NCBI GenBank assembly: GCA_024278035.1
Contig: JAJRUA010000371.1
Span: forward strand, 1-12,424
Origin: Planctomycetota bacterium
GTDB lineage: Bacteria > Planctomycetota > Planctomycetia > Pirellulales > Lacipirellulaceae
Length of the DNA: 12,424 nt
Direction: 5' to 3'
Shown here in pieces: positions 1-6,995 of this stretch (position 1 is the first letter of the stretch; each line of letters opens with the position of its first letter). The notes under the pieces were generated by a model. It ran no database searches. It was given only the letters and a program-made list of their open reading frames with translations, and was not told where the DNA came from. Both the position numbers and the translations under genes were made by a program.

Positions 1-224
1 CCCACCGCATTGGTGCCACGGGATCGGTGACAGTCTCACGGTTCCTTTGCGCAGGGACCATTGAGCAGCGGATCGATGAGATTTTGCAAACGAAACGACA
101 GCTCTTTGACGAAGTTTTTTCGGCGGATTCCGATGGCCCTCGCTCGGCAGGCCTTTCGCGGCAAGATTTGCTTTCGCTCTTCCAGTGGCGAACCGCCGAG
201 GGCCCCCTCACCGAGGCCGCTTGA
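1..224 (+). CDS. SNF2-family DNA helicase/ATPase, C-terminal fragment
   Basis: The reading frame is open from the left edge (codons in phase from base 3) to a TGA at 222-224, so only the last ~73 residues are present. It begins HRIGATGSVTVSRF and continues GTIEQRIDEIL, KRQLFDEVF. In SNF2/Rad54-like ATPases, HRIGQ is helicase motif VI, carrying the arginine finger. It is followed by a strand of the TVYRL type and then the (G)TIEExI helix that closes the second RecA-like lobe. These proteins use ATP to translocate on or remodel nucleoprotein. The usual Q after HRIG is A here. The tail after DEVF is short and acidic and ends EGPLTEAA. A GTG at 27 is not a start, because homology runs through it. 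The family call is firm; the subfamily and target cannot be judged from this fragment. Confidence 0.88.
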   Translation, partial: HRIGATGSVTVSRFLCAGTIEQRIDEILQTKRQLFDEVFSADSDGPRSAGLSRQDLLSLFQWRTAEGPLTEAA

Positions 225-254
225 GATTGAGGTAGAAGAATTGCGAGGGCCGGT

Positions 255-302
255 GGGTTTCTTCTTGGGTTCCTCCTTGGGTTCCTCCTTGGGTTTCTCC
301 TC
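255..302. repeat. 12-bp tandem repeat, four units
   Basis: Four consecutive 12-bp units read gggtttcttctt, gggttcctcctt, gggttcctcctt and gggtttctcctc. The two central units are identical and the outer ones differ at one or two bases. The array lies 31 bp after the helicase stop codon. Because the period is a multiple of three, the minus strand reads as Pro-Lys-Glu-Glu-type repeats, but the only ORF using that frame runs antisense into the helicase and is not credible as a gene. The rest of the 225-501 gap shows no terminator or gene that I can support. Confidence 0.8.
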
Positions 303-501
303 CACCGTGACCACGCTGGCAAGCTTTGCGGGCAAGGCAAAGCCAAACGGTCATCCCCTTCGCGATGGATGCTCCGGCGGGATTTTTGTGACAATCTGGC
401 CGAAGGCGGTCTGTGGCCGTTGACGCGCGGCAATGCTTGGGTAGTTCCCTCCCTGCGCCCTCTCCCTCCTGGCGCTCGTTTTACTACCCCGAGGCAATTT
501 T

Positions 502-1029
502 ATGCCCACTCTATCACGTCCATTGACTTCACGCCGACTTACCCTGTCTTGCCTAACATTTGTTTGGGCCGTCACGCTGATGTTCAGTTTGATTCCCCAG
601 GCCGCTTGCGAGGTGCATTTTTGGCAAGACCCGGTGGTTACCTACACGAATGGGATGAGGCTGGCCTCATCCACTTCGCTCCGAAGCCACAATGCCTACT
701 GGCAATGCGATCCTGATCGGGTGGGTTACTGCGATGGCCAAATGCGTGGTCCGTGTAAGGACAGCCTCCGGAGCCTGGGGACTCGGCAAAAAGGTTGTTA
801 CCCCATTTTCTATGGGCCACGACCAGGAATGGCTGGCACGCAGACGGGGCATTCGATGGAAGGCCTTGAAACGGGGGATGCCGAGCGGTTAGGAACGCTG
901 CGGATAGACGAAGGAGACGCCCTCCGGATGTCCCTTGCTCCGCCAACCCCCGCCGCTCCGCCAGCGGGGGACAGCAGCTTAATCGACGCCTTGAGAACGC
1001 TGGGTGTGGCAGGGGGAGGGGGAATCTAG
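502..1029 (+). CDS. hypothetical secreted cysteine-containing protein (175 aa)
   Basis: I do not recognise the family. The ATG at 502 has GAGG at 491-494, seven bases upstream, which supports this start. The N-terminus is a good export signal: basic residues (R6, R11, R12), a hydrophobic stretch from about L15 to I31, and a likely cleavage near PQAAC-EV (residues 32-38). A cysteine follows AA there, but Q at the -3 position makes a lipobox doubtful. In the mature part C69, C77, C85 and C99 are spaced 8, 8 and 14 residues apart, which could suit disulfides in the periplasm. This region is rich in Gly, Pro and Tyr (GPRPGMAGTQTG). The tail is Ala/Pro-rich and then Gly-rich. The stop is followed at 1190-1235 by a strong terminator on the same strand, which supports real transcription. 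The coding call is moderately secure; the function is unknown. Confidence 0.6.
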   Translation: MPTLSRPLTSRRLTLSCLTFVWAVTLMFSLIPQAACEVHFWQDPVVTYTNGMRLASSTSLRSHNAYWQCDPDRVGYCDGQMRGPCKDSLRSLGTRQKGCYPIFYGPRPGMAGTQTGHSMEGLETGDAERLGTLRIDEGDALRMSLAPPTPAAPPAGDSSLIDALRTLGVAGGGGI

Positions 1030-1155
1030 CAACCCTCGCAGTTTACCCGACTAGAACATTCGCCCGTTTGCCGCTGGCTAGGGCCCGTGCATCGCCCTGA
1101 GCTAAAGAATCGACTCAATCCTTCCCACCAACTGGCCGATCCAGAGAGTGGGAGG

Positions 1156-1178
1156 GCGAAACACGGCTCGTGTTTTGC
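1156..1178. other. hairpin upstream of the terminator
   Basis: A 10-bp stem (1156-1165 with 1169-1178, one G-U pair) closes a three-base gct loop. It has no T-tract directly after it. It lies 11 bp before the larger terminator hairpin, giving two hairpins in series between the + strand orphan gene and the convergent TPR gene. It may assist termination in either direction. Confidence 0.5.
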
Positions 1179-1189
1179 TTCAGGACAAG

Positions 1190-1235
1190 GGTCATGGCAG
1201 GGCGACGGATCGGCCTGCCATGACCTTTTATTTTT
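1190..1235 (+). terminator. rho-independent terminator after the 175-aa gene
   Basis: A perfect 12-bp stem ggtcatggcagg (1190-1201) pairs with cctgccatgacc (1214-1225) around a 12-base loop. It is followed at once by ttttattttt (1226-1235). The T-tract is on the + strand, so it terminates the 502-1029 transcript. It lies just past the stop of the convergent TPR gene and may also block read-through from that side, where no T-tract is present. Confidence 0.88.
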
Positions 1236-1248
1236 GCCCCTTCGCTCA

Positions 1249-2628
1249 TCAGAGTGTTTTAAGCAACATCTGGGCTTGTTCTTTCTGTACAAATATCCCT
1301 TGCTCGTTTTCCAAGGCCGACTCTAAGAGTCGTTTGGCGTTGGTCGTGTCGTTACGGGCCAACAACATCTTGGCAAGCAAGAAACTACCGTCCGGGCTGA
1401 GCGCCCCGCCTTGCAGGCCTTTGCGCAGAGCTTGTGTTGCTTGTGTTCCTTGGCCGTTCTGGAACAGTACCCACGCATGGGTGATGTTGATGTCAGGGTT
1501 ATTGGGGTTAAGCTGGGCGTTGACCGTCGCAAACTGAAGCGCACGGGCTCGATTGTTCGAATCGGTGGTTTCAACAAGCGTTTGGGCGAGTTGGTTCATC
1601 GTATCGCGATTCGAGGGAGCCAGGCCAACGGCCCGCATGAAGTGCGACTCGGCCGTAGCGAGGTCCCCCGCCATACGTGCCGCCACGCCGCTCAGCAGCC
1701 ATACGTTGGCAGAGTTGGGGGCATTGGCTTGAGCTTTCTTTAGCACCGAGGCCGCTTTGGACTTATCCCCCTTTTTTACGAGCACCTGGGCGTAGGCAAC
1801 CAGTGTCTTCTCGTCGCTAGGATCTGCATTGTACGCCTTTTCAAAGGAGAGGATGGCGGATTTCATATCCCCCTTACGACCGTACATTAGCGCAGTGGAG
1901 ACGTAAGGATTGGGCAAATCTTCGTTCGCTTTTTTTGCTTCAACGAACGATCGGTAACCTTCGGTCGGCTTGTCAAGCATGAACAAGACTTGGCCAAGTC
2001 GATTGAGTGCCAAGCTTGCCTCGGGGTCTTGCTCAAGCCACTTGCGGAGGTCGGCCTCGGCTTGTGTCCAATTCTTGCGTCGCTCAGCAATCACCGCCCG
2101 CCCACGGTAGGCACGAATGATAAATCGACGCTTCCGCTTTGCATTCGCGTTATAGGAATCGATCAAAACGGCCGCTTTATCAAACAGCGCGTCGGCTTCG
2201 ATGGTACGCCCATTGGCAAGGGCCTCTTCGCCAAGCAGTAGGAAAGGCTCGGGATCGTTGGCCGAATCTTCTTGGACCGCTTGTTCTAGCGCGGGTCGGA
2301 CAGCGGCTCCGTTGCCAGAGATTAACTGCATTTTGGCGAGCATCACGCCAACCGGAGGAAGCTTCTTGTCTTTTTGAACCGCTCGTTCGAGGAACGTACG
2401 AGCGCTGAGCTGGTCTCGGTTCTTGAATCGCTTGATCGCTTCGGCAACGTCGCTATAGCGGTCTGCCTTGGGATTCGAGACGCTGTCGCCGATGAGGGCC
2501 CTGGCAGTGAGGGCCGTCGCAGGAGTTTTTTGCGCAAAGGCGGTCGGTCCGCCAGCCGCTATTACCACCAAGACCAGCGCCAAAGTGGTTGGGGGAGAGC
2601 CAAAGGGGATACGGGAGGGGAGGGACAT
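1249..2628 (-). CDS. exported tetratricopeptide-repeat (TPR) protein, 459 aa
   Basis: The start ATG (complement 2626-2628) has AGGA seven bases upstream (complement 2636-2639). Residues 1-32 are a signal peptide: a hydrophobic run at about 14-25, then PTAFA-Q as a likely cleavage site, so the protein should act in the periplasm. The remainder is almost wholly alpha-helical TPR-type repeats of ~34 residues, with the usual W/L-x-x-L-G/A-x-x-x, G-x-x-x-x-A and A-x-x-x-P spacing. Examples are the blocks containing ALMYGRKGDMKSAILSFEKA, LSGVAARMAGDLATAESHF and LNPNNPDINITHAWVLFQNG. I estimate about nine or ten repeats. TPR proteins are protein-binding scaffolds; no catalytic domain is visible and the partner is unknown. 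It is transcribed divergently from secA, but co-function is not implied. Confidence 0.88.
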   Translation of the reverse strand: MSLPSRIPFGSPPTTLALVLVVIAAGGPTAFAQKTPATALTARALIGDSVSNPKADRYSDVAEAIKRFKNRDQLSARTFLERAVQKDKKLPPVGVMLAKMQLISGNGAAVRPALEQAVQEDSANDPEPFLLLGEEALANGRTIEADALFDKAAVLIDSYNANAKRKRRFIIRAYRGRAVIAERRKNWTQAEADLRKWLEQDPEASLALNRLGQVLFMLDKPTEGYRSFVEAKKANEDLPNPYVSTALMYGRKGDMKSAILSFEKAYNADPSDEKTLVAYAQVLVKKGDKSKAASVLKKAQANAPNSANVWLLSGVAARMAGDLATAESHFMRAVGLAPSNRDTMNQLAQTLVETTDSNNRARALQFATVNAQLNPNNPDINITHAWVLFQNGQGTQATQALRKGLQGGALSPDGSFLLAKMLLARNDTTNAKRLLESALENEQGIFVQKEQAQMLLKTL

Positions 2629-2667
2629 CGAGGGTTCCTGTTTTTAATCTTGTTCTTAGGATGTGGG

Positions 2668-2695
2668 CATTGGCGTAAGTTACCCCACGCCAATG
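2668..2695. repeat. inverted repeat upstream of the TPR gene
   Basis: cattggcgt (2668-2676) is the exact reverse complement of acgccaatg (2687-2695), with a 10-base spacer. It lies 40 bp upstream of the TPR start codon and has no T-tract, so an operator or leader hairpin is more likely than a terminator. The function is inferred from position only. Confidence 0.45.
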
Positions 2696-2705
2696 TGTTA
2701 GTCAG

Positions 2706-2738
2706 CCCTGCTAGCGGAGAAGTTCCCTTGCTAGTGGA
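2706..2738. repeat. direct repeat pair in the divergent region
   Basis: ccctgctagcgga (2706-2718) is repeated as cccttgctagtgga (2725-2738), one base inserted and one changed, about 19-20 bp apart, close to two helical turns. This could be a pair of protein-binding half sites between the divergent promoters, or chance. Confidence 0.35.
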
Positions 2739-2894
2739 TGTTATTAAGCGGTGAGCCTACCCGAACTGCGCTTCCAAGGCAGCCGGTCGGTACGGGGATT
2801 GCGTAGCTACTTCCGGAGTATTTGGCCGCTTCCGGTAGTTTGGCCCGCTTGCGGCGACCGGGTGCCCCTGGAGGGATGGGAGGATAAGCTGTCG

Positions 2895-2923
2895 TTGACC
2901 CTCCCACTTGCTGGCTGTAAGCT
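2895..2923 (+). promoter_or_regulatory. possible sigma-70 promoter for secA
   Basis: TTGACC (2895-2900, five of six matches to the -35 consensus) is separated by exactly 17 bases from TAAGCT (2918-2923), a weak -10 element that keeps the first two and last consensus bases. It would give a leader of about 210 nt before secA. Chance matches of this quality are common. Confidence 0.28.
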
Positions 2924-3139
2924 TTTTAGCAGCAAACAGTTACGTTGGCGACCTTGTGAAAATGGCGGCACTTGCCGCGATCGCTCGCTGAGGGTGCGCA
3001 AGCCCCTTGTCCGTAGCTTACCAACGACCCCCCCCCAACAATTTTTCGCGGTGCGATCGGCCAATTTGGCAGAAGGGGTGCCCTTTTGCCTGCCGGTTTC
3101 GTTCCGACTCCTTCCCCATTCCCCTTACTGATACTCACT

Positions 3140-6100
3140 ATGGACCTTCTCGAACGCATCTGGGAAATCCTCGGATCGCTCGTAAATGCCGTTCTTGGCC
3201 GCTTCGAGCGGCTTATCACCGGCCTGTTTGGCTCAGCGAACGCCCGTTACCTCAAACGGCAACAGTCGCGCGTCGATGCCATCAATGCGCTGGGGGCGAA
3301 GTACCAAGAGATGAGCGACCAGGAGCTTCGTAATCAAACGGTTGAGTTCCGCAAGCGACTTGAACAGGGCGAAACGCTCGATGACCTCTTGGTGGAAGCC
3401 TTTGCCGTTTGTCGTGAAGCGGGAACCCGCTTCTTGGGGATGACCCACTACGACGTGCAGCTTCTAGGTGGCATCGTTCTCCACGACGGCAACATCGCCG
3501 AGATGGTCACCGGCGAAGGAAAGACGCTTACCGCTACCTTGGCGACCTATCTCAATGCGCTCGACGGCAGTGTGCATATTGTTACGGTAAACGACTATCT
3601 CGCGCGCCGTGATATGGAATGGATGGGGCCGCTCTTTACGAATCTGGGTCTTACGATCGGCGCGATTTATTCCGGCATGGAGCCGGACGAACGACAAGCG
3701 GCCTACGCCTGCGATATCACCTACGGTACGAACAACGAGTTTGGGTTCGACTACTTGCGTGACAACATGCGAATGGCGGCTCGGGATGATGAGCGTTTTC
3801 CCAAGCACATGCAGCAATCGCAGGGGCGGCTTAATTTCGCAATCATTGATGAGGTGGACAATATCCTCATTGATGAAGCACGCACGCCGCTTATCATCTC
3901 TGGCCCTGCGCAGGATGATATCACCAAGTACCAACGTGCGAACAAGGTTGCCCTAGGGCTCAAGAGCGGCATCCATTTTGAGGTCAAAGAAAAAGAACAC
4001 TCCGCCAACCTCACCGACGAAGGCGTCCGTGAAGCGGAGCGACTCGCCGGCGTCGAGAGTTTCTACACGGCGGGCAACATGCAGTGGCCCCACTTGATCG
4101 ATAACTCTCTCAAGGCCCATCACCTTTACAAGCGTGATGTGAACTATGTGGTTCAAGATGGCAAGATCGTAATTGTCGATGACCACACGGGCCGTCTTAT
4201 GGAAGGTCGCCAGTGGTCCGATGGCCTGCACCAAGCGGTTGAGGCGAAGGAAGGTGTGACGATCAAGCAAGAGAACCAAACCCTTGCAACAGTCACGCTC
4301 CAGAACTTCTTCAAGCTTTACAACAAACTTAGCGGAATGACCGGCACGGCTCTGACCGAAGCGGGCGAATTCTGGAGCATCTACAAGCTCGACGTGGTCG
4401 GCATCCCGACGAACCGTCCGATGCAACGCACCGAGTATCCCGATGTTATTTACTGCACCGAAAAAGAAAAATTCGTTGCCCTGGCGGATGACATTGAGCG
4501 GCTCAGTAAGCACACCACGATCCAGCTTAGCGGGGATGAGTGGCTTGAAGGCCAGTTGACGAAGGAGACCGAGAGCGAGGTAGAGCTGCAATTGGCCGAC
4601 ACGAAAGAACGTCGCGTCGTGCCTCGATCAAAGATTCGTAATATCCAGCTCCCCGGCAGACCGATTTTGGTCGGTACCGTCTCGATCGAGAAATCCGAAC
4701 GCGTCTCGAAGCTACTCGATGGCCGGGGCATCAAGCATGAGCTGCTCAATGCGAAGCAGCACAAACGCGAAGCAGAGATCGTTGCCCAAGCAGGCCGGTT
4801 GGGAGCCGTCACGATCGCTACGAACATGGCGGGCCGCGGTACGGACATCGTGTTGGGCGGCAACCCAGAGACCATGGCGTGGGCCCGATTGCAAGAAAAA
4901 TACGAGTCGCGTCTCGACGTGCCGAATGATGAGTGGGACGAACTGGTCGAGTCGATCTCTCAAGAGTTCAGCATGAAGGAACAGGGAGAGGAAGTCAAAA
5001 AGATCGGCGGCTTGTGCATCATTGGCACCGAGCGTCACGAAGCCCGTCGGATCGATCTCCAGTTGCGAGGCCGAAGTGGCCGGCAGGGCGACCCGGGTAG
5101 CAGCCGCTTTTATCTGTCGCTTGAAGACGACTTGATGCGCATCTTCGCCGGCGAATGGGTTAAGGGAATGCTCACCCGTCTCGGTATGCAGGAGGGCGAA
5201 GCGATTGAGTCCAAAATGGTTAGCCGCCGCATTGAAGGGGCCCAAAAGAAAGTGGAAGAACGGAACTTCGAGGTCCGCAAGAATCTGCTCGAATACGACG
5301 AGGTGATGGACGAGCAACGCAAGCGAGTCTACGGCTATCGCCAGCGCATCTTAGATGGAGAAAATTGCCGCTATTTACTGCTGGAGATGATTCGCCGTCA
5401 AATCGAAGAACGGCTGGCCGTGTTGCTCGAACCTCGTTACGGCATCGAGACGTTTGCCGCCGCCACGGGCAATGCGCTCGGGGTGCAATTGGACGCCCGA
5501 GATTTCCGCAACTTGACGTTCGAAGAGGCGGACCGTCTGGCGCACGACGAGGCGGAACGGATGGCCGAGTCGCAAGTCTTTGATGCGATTGAAGAGAACT
5601 TGCCGGCGGAGGAAGAAAGCGAATGGAACTGGGGCGCCCTGGCCAAATGGGTCAATGCTCGTTACGGCCTCAATTACCGTGACCGTGACTTGAAGCGAAT
5701 CGATCGGGATGCCCTGGCTGAGCAACTGATGGCCAAGGCACGCGAAGCGCTCACAAAAATCGATCTCTCGGAAGGAGCCCGATTCCTTGAGCCCGGTTTC
5801 GGCATTCGGACCACCTGCGGCTGGCTTCACGACAAGTTCGGCATAGAACTCGACGAGGAAAGTCTCCAAGAGAAAGAGCCGGATCAAATCAAGCAAATCG
5901 CCTTCGAAAAGGCCGAGCAGTCGTACGATAGCCGCGAAGCCGACTACGCCGTTCTTGTAGGTTTGCAACGTTTTGGTGGCAAGAAGCAGACGCTTGACCG
6001 AGAAGGACTGGTCGAATGGGCTGTAAGGCGGTTCAACGCCGATCTCTCTGCCGAGGATATCAAGAGCAAGCAGCGTGAAGAGATTCGCCAGCTCTTGATC

Positions 6101-6817
6101 GAACAGAGCGCCGCAACCAATCGCCGTGCCGAAGAGCTAACCGAAGAAGCAAGCAAGCGAATCGAAGAAATATTTTCAGACGAACAAGAGGCCACGACAA
6201 CGCTAGGCTTGAAGGACAAATGGAAAGATTTTGTCGATTGGCTCAGCCAAGAGACAAACAACGAACTGGACGCTGATGATTGGACTAAACTGGATCGAAA
6301 GGCGGCCTTCCAGCTTGCTTCGCAAAAAATCGAAGATCGGTTCCGTCCCGAAATGCGCCGCATGGAGCGGCAGTTGCTTCTGCAGATCCTCGATCAAGGT
6401 TGGAAAGAGCATCTGCTAGCGATGGACCATCTGCGCTCAAGCGTCGGCCTGCGGAGCTACGCCCAAGTCGATCCGAAGGTCGAGTACAAGCGCGAAGGAA
6501 TGCGGATGTTCGAGTCGATGTGGGACTCGGTCGGATCCTATGTCACCGACCTCGTGTTCAAGATGGAGAACCTCAACGACGACTTTGTCGGCAGCACCTG
6601 GATTGAAAGCGAAGCACGGCATGACGAAGCCCAATCCGCCACGGAAGCCGCTTCTCAACAGCAGCAGGGCATTGACGCCTCAAACCAACCGACCGACAAA
6701 AAGCCGGAGCCCATTCGTAACCGTGAAAAGAAAGTGGGCCGAAACGATCCTTGCCCTTGCGGCAGCGGCAAAAAATTCAAGCAATGCTGTATGCGAGCCG
6801 GGGGGACGGCGGCCTAA
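3140..6817 (+). CDS. secA: preprotein translocase ATPase SecA (enlarged, 1225 aa)
   Basis: SecA is the cytoplasmic motor that pushes preproteins through SecYEG using ATP. Seen here: Walker A GEGKT (residues 125-129), CDITYGTNNEFGFDYLRDNM, Walker B DEVD (237-240) with DEARTPLIISGPA after it, a preprotein-crosslinking domain at about 245-385, GMTGTA (399-404), TNMAGRGTD (561-569), RGRSGRQGDPGSSRF (from 643), scaffold motifs LLEYDEVMDEQRKRVY and LDQGWKEHLLAMDHLRS, and a C-terminal zinc motif CPC...CC (C1205, C1207, C1216, C1217) that in E. coli binds SecB and lipids. It is ~325 residues longer than E. coli SecA: an amphipathic N-terminal extension of ~20 residues, a ~48-residue insert at 457-504, and a ~300-residue expansion at 763-1068. 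I chose the ATG at 3140 because MDLLERIWEILG suits the family. The frame stays open upstream to a TTG at 3086 with AAGG before it, which would add 18 residues. There is no Shine-Dalgarno sequence before 3140. Confidence 0.97.
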   Translation: MDLLERIWEILGSLVNAVLGRFERLITGLFGSANARYLKRQQSRVDAINALGAKYQEMSDQELRNQTVEFRKRLEQGETLDDLLVEAFAVCREAGTRFLGMTHYDVQLLGGIVLHDGNIAEMVTGEGKTLTATLATYLNALDGSVHIVTVNDYLARRDMEWMGPLFTNLGLTIGAIYSGMEPDERQAAYACDITYGTNNEFGFDYLRDNMRMAARDDERFPKHMQQSQGRLNFAIIDEVDNILIDEARTPLIISGPAQDDITKYQRANKVALGLKSGIHFEVKEKEHSANLTDEGVREAERLAGVESFYTAGNMQWPHLIDNSLKAHHLYKRDVNYVVQDGKIVIVDDHTGRLMEGRQWSDGLHQAVEAKEGVTIKQENQTLATVTLQNFFKLYNKLSGMTGTALTEAGEFWSIYKLDVVGIPTNRPMQRTEYPDVIYCTEKEKFVALADDIERLSKHTTIQLSGDEWLEGQLTKETESEVELQLADTKERRVVPRSKIRNIQLPGRPILVGTVSIEKSERVSKLLDGRGIKHELLNAKQHKREAEIVAQAGRLGAVTIATNMAGRGTDIVLGGNPETMAWARLQEKYESRLDVPNDEWDELVESISQEFSMKEQGEEVKKIGGLCIIGTERHEARRIDLQLRGRSGRQGDPGSSRFYLSLEDDLMRIFAGEWVKGMLTRLGMQEGEAIESKMVSRRIEGAQKKVEERNFEVRKNLLEYDEVMDEQRKRVYGYRQRILDGENCRYLLLEMIRRQIEERLAVLLEPRYGIETFAAATGNALGVQLDARDFRNLTFEEADRLAHDEAERMAESQVFDAIEENLPAEEESEWNWGALAKWVNARYGLNYRDRDLKRIDRDALAEQLMAKAREALTKIDLSEGARFLEPGFGIRTTCGWLHDKFGIELDEESLQEKEPDQIKQIAFEKAEQSYDSREADYAVLVGLQRFGGKKQTLDREGLVEWAVRRFNADLSAEDIKSKQREEIRQLLIEQSAATNRRAEELTEEASKRIEEIFSDEQEATTTLGLKDKWKDFVDWLSQETNNELDADDWTKLDRKAAFQLASQKIEDRFRPEMRRMERQLLLQILDQGWKEHLLAMDHLRSSVGLRSYAQVDPKVEYKREGMRMFESMWDSVGSYVTDLVFKMENLNDDFVGSTWIESEARHDEAQSATEAASQQQQGIDASNQPTDKKPEPIRNREKKVGRNDPCPCGSGKKFKQCCMRAGGTAA
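5447..6343 (+). repeat. five diverged ~40-residue modules inside SecA
   Basis: By eye, SecA residues 770-808, 832-871, 892-929, 956-992 and 1030-1068 share one pattern: a hydrophobic residue, two residues, W or A, about five residues to an aromatic or Gly, a short L-D-x-x-D/E-L/I/W turn, then a helix of the (E/D)-x-x-x-L-A-x-x-K-A-x-x-x type. Examples of the first part are GLVEWAVRRF (956-965), GWLHDKFGIEL (894-904) and DFVDWLSQE (1030-1038). From memory, E. coli SecA has a single such segment (GLQERLKNDFDLDL...) just before its last scaffold helix. The five copies account for most of the extra length. The DNA itself has diverged, so these are old protein-level repeats. Confidence 0.6.
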
Positions 6818-6846
6818 CAGCCTGCCCGGAAAAAGGGGCGGGCTGT
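6817..6846 (+). terminator. hairpin at the end of secA, possible terminator
   Basis: An 11-bp stem (6817-6827 with 6836-6846, one T-G wobble) closes the 8-base loop ggaaaaag and starts at the last base of the secA stop codon. The T-rich stretch (ctattttgtt) comes only about ten bases later after a G-run, so it is an imperfect intrinsic terminator. Confidence 0.5.
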
Positions 6847-6995
6847 CAGGGGGGCTATTTTGTTGAGAATTGTGAATGGTTTCAAAAGGACTTTTGCCTT
6901 TTCTTGGGTAAACTGCTAGCAAACGGCTGCTTGCGAAGTTAAGGTAGTTCCGATCAAGTACCCATTCTACCTACCTGTCACCAGAGGACCCCCTC

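Larger units (their letters stand above)
2629..3139. other. non-coding divergent region between the TPR gene and secA
   Basis: This ~510-bp stretch separates the TPR start (minus) from the secA start (plus). It contains a 9-bp inverted repeat at 2668-2695, a pair of near-identical direct repeats at 2706-2738, a possible sigma-70 promoter at 2895-2923, a run of nine C (3028-3036) and a pyrimidine-rich stretch just before secA. No ORF here has a supported start or a recognisable product. Confidence 0.6.

Noticed and set aside
36..335. Minus-strand ORF of 99 aa containing the Lys-Glu-Glu-Pro repeat
   Set aside because: More than half of it is antisense to the well-supported helicase end, and it has no ribosome binding site or recognisable domain.
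590..615. Possible lipoprotein lipobox at PQAAC in the 175-aa protein
   Set aside because: Gln at the -3 position does not suit the usual Leu/Val/Ile rule; an ordinary signal peptidase I site nearby is as likely.
369..716. Plus-strand ORF of 115 aa overlapping the secreted protein
   Set aside because: It overlaps the 502-1029 gene in another frame; that gene has the ribosome binding site, signal peptide and terminator, while this one has none of them.
947..970. GC-rich palindrome (cccccgc / gcggggg) inside the 175-aa gene
   Set aside because: It lies within the Pro/Ala-rich coding tail, where C- and G-runs arise from composition; no T-tract follows.
3028..3036. Run of nine C upstream of secA
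   Set aside because: It could vary in length, but it lies in non-coding DNA away from any clear promoter element, so phase variation is not supported.
2751..3131. Plus-strand ORF of 126 aa upstream of secA
   Set aside because: GTG start, no ribosome binding site, and a composition typical of translated non-coding GC-rich DNA; it ends just before secA without family features.
4712..5317. Long minus-strand ORF (201 aa) and others antisense to secA
   Set aside because: Antisense shadows of a strongly conserved coding frame; the codon pattern of secA explains their openness.
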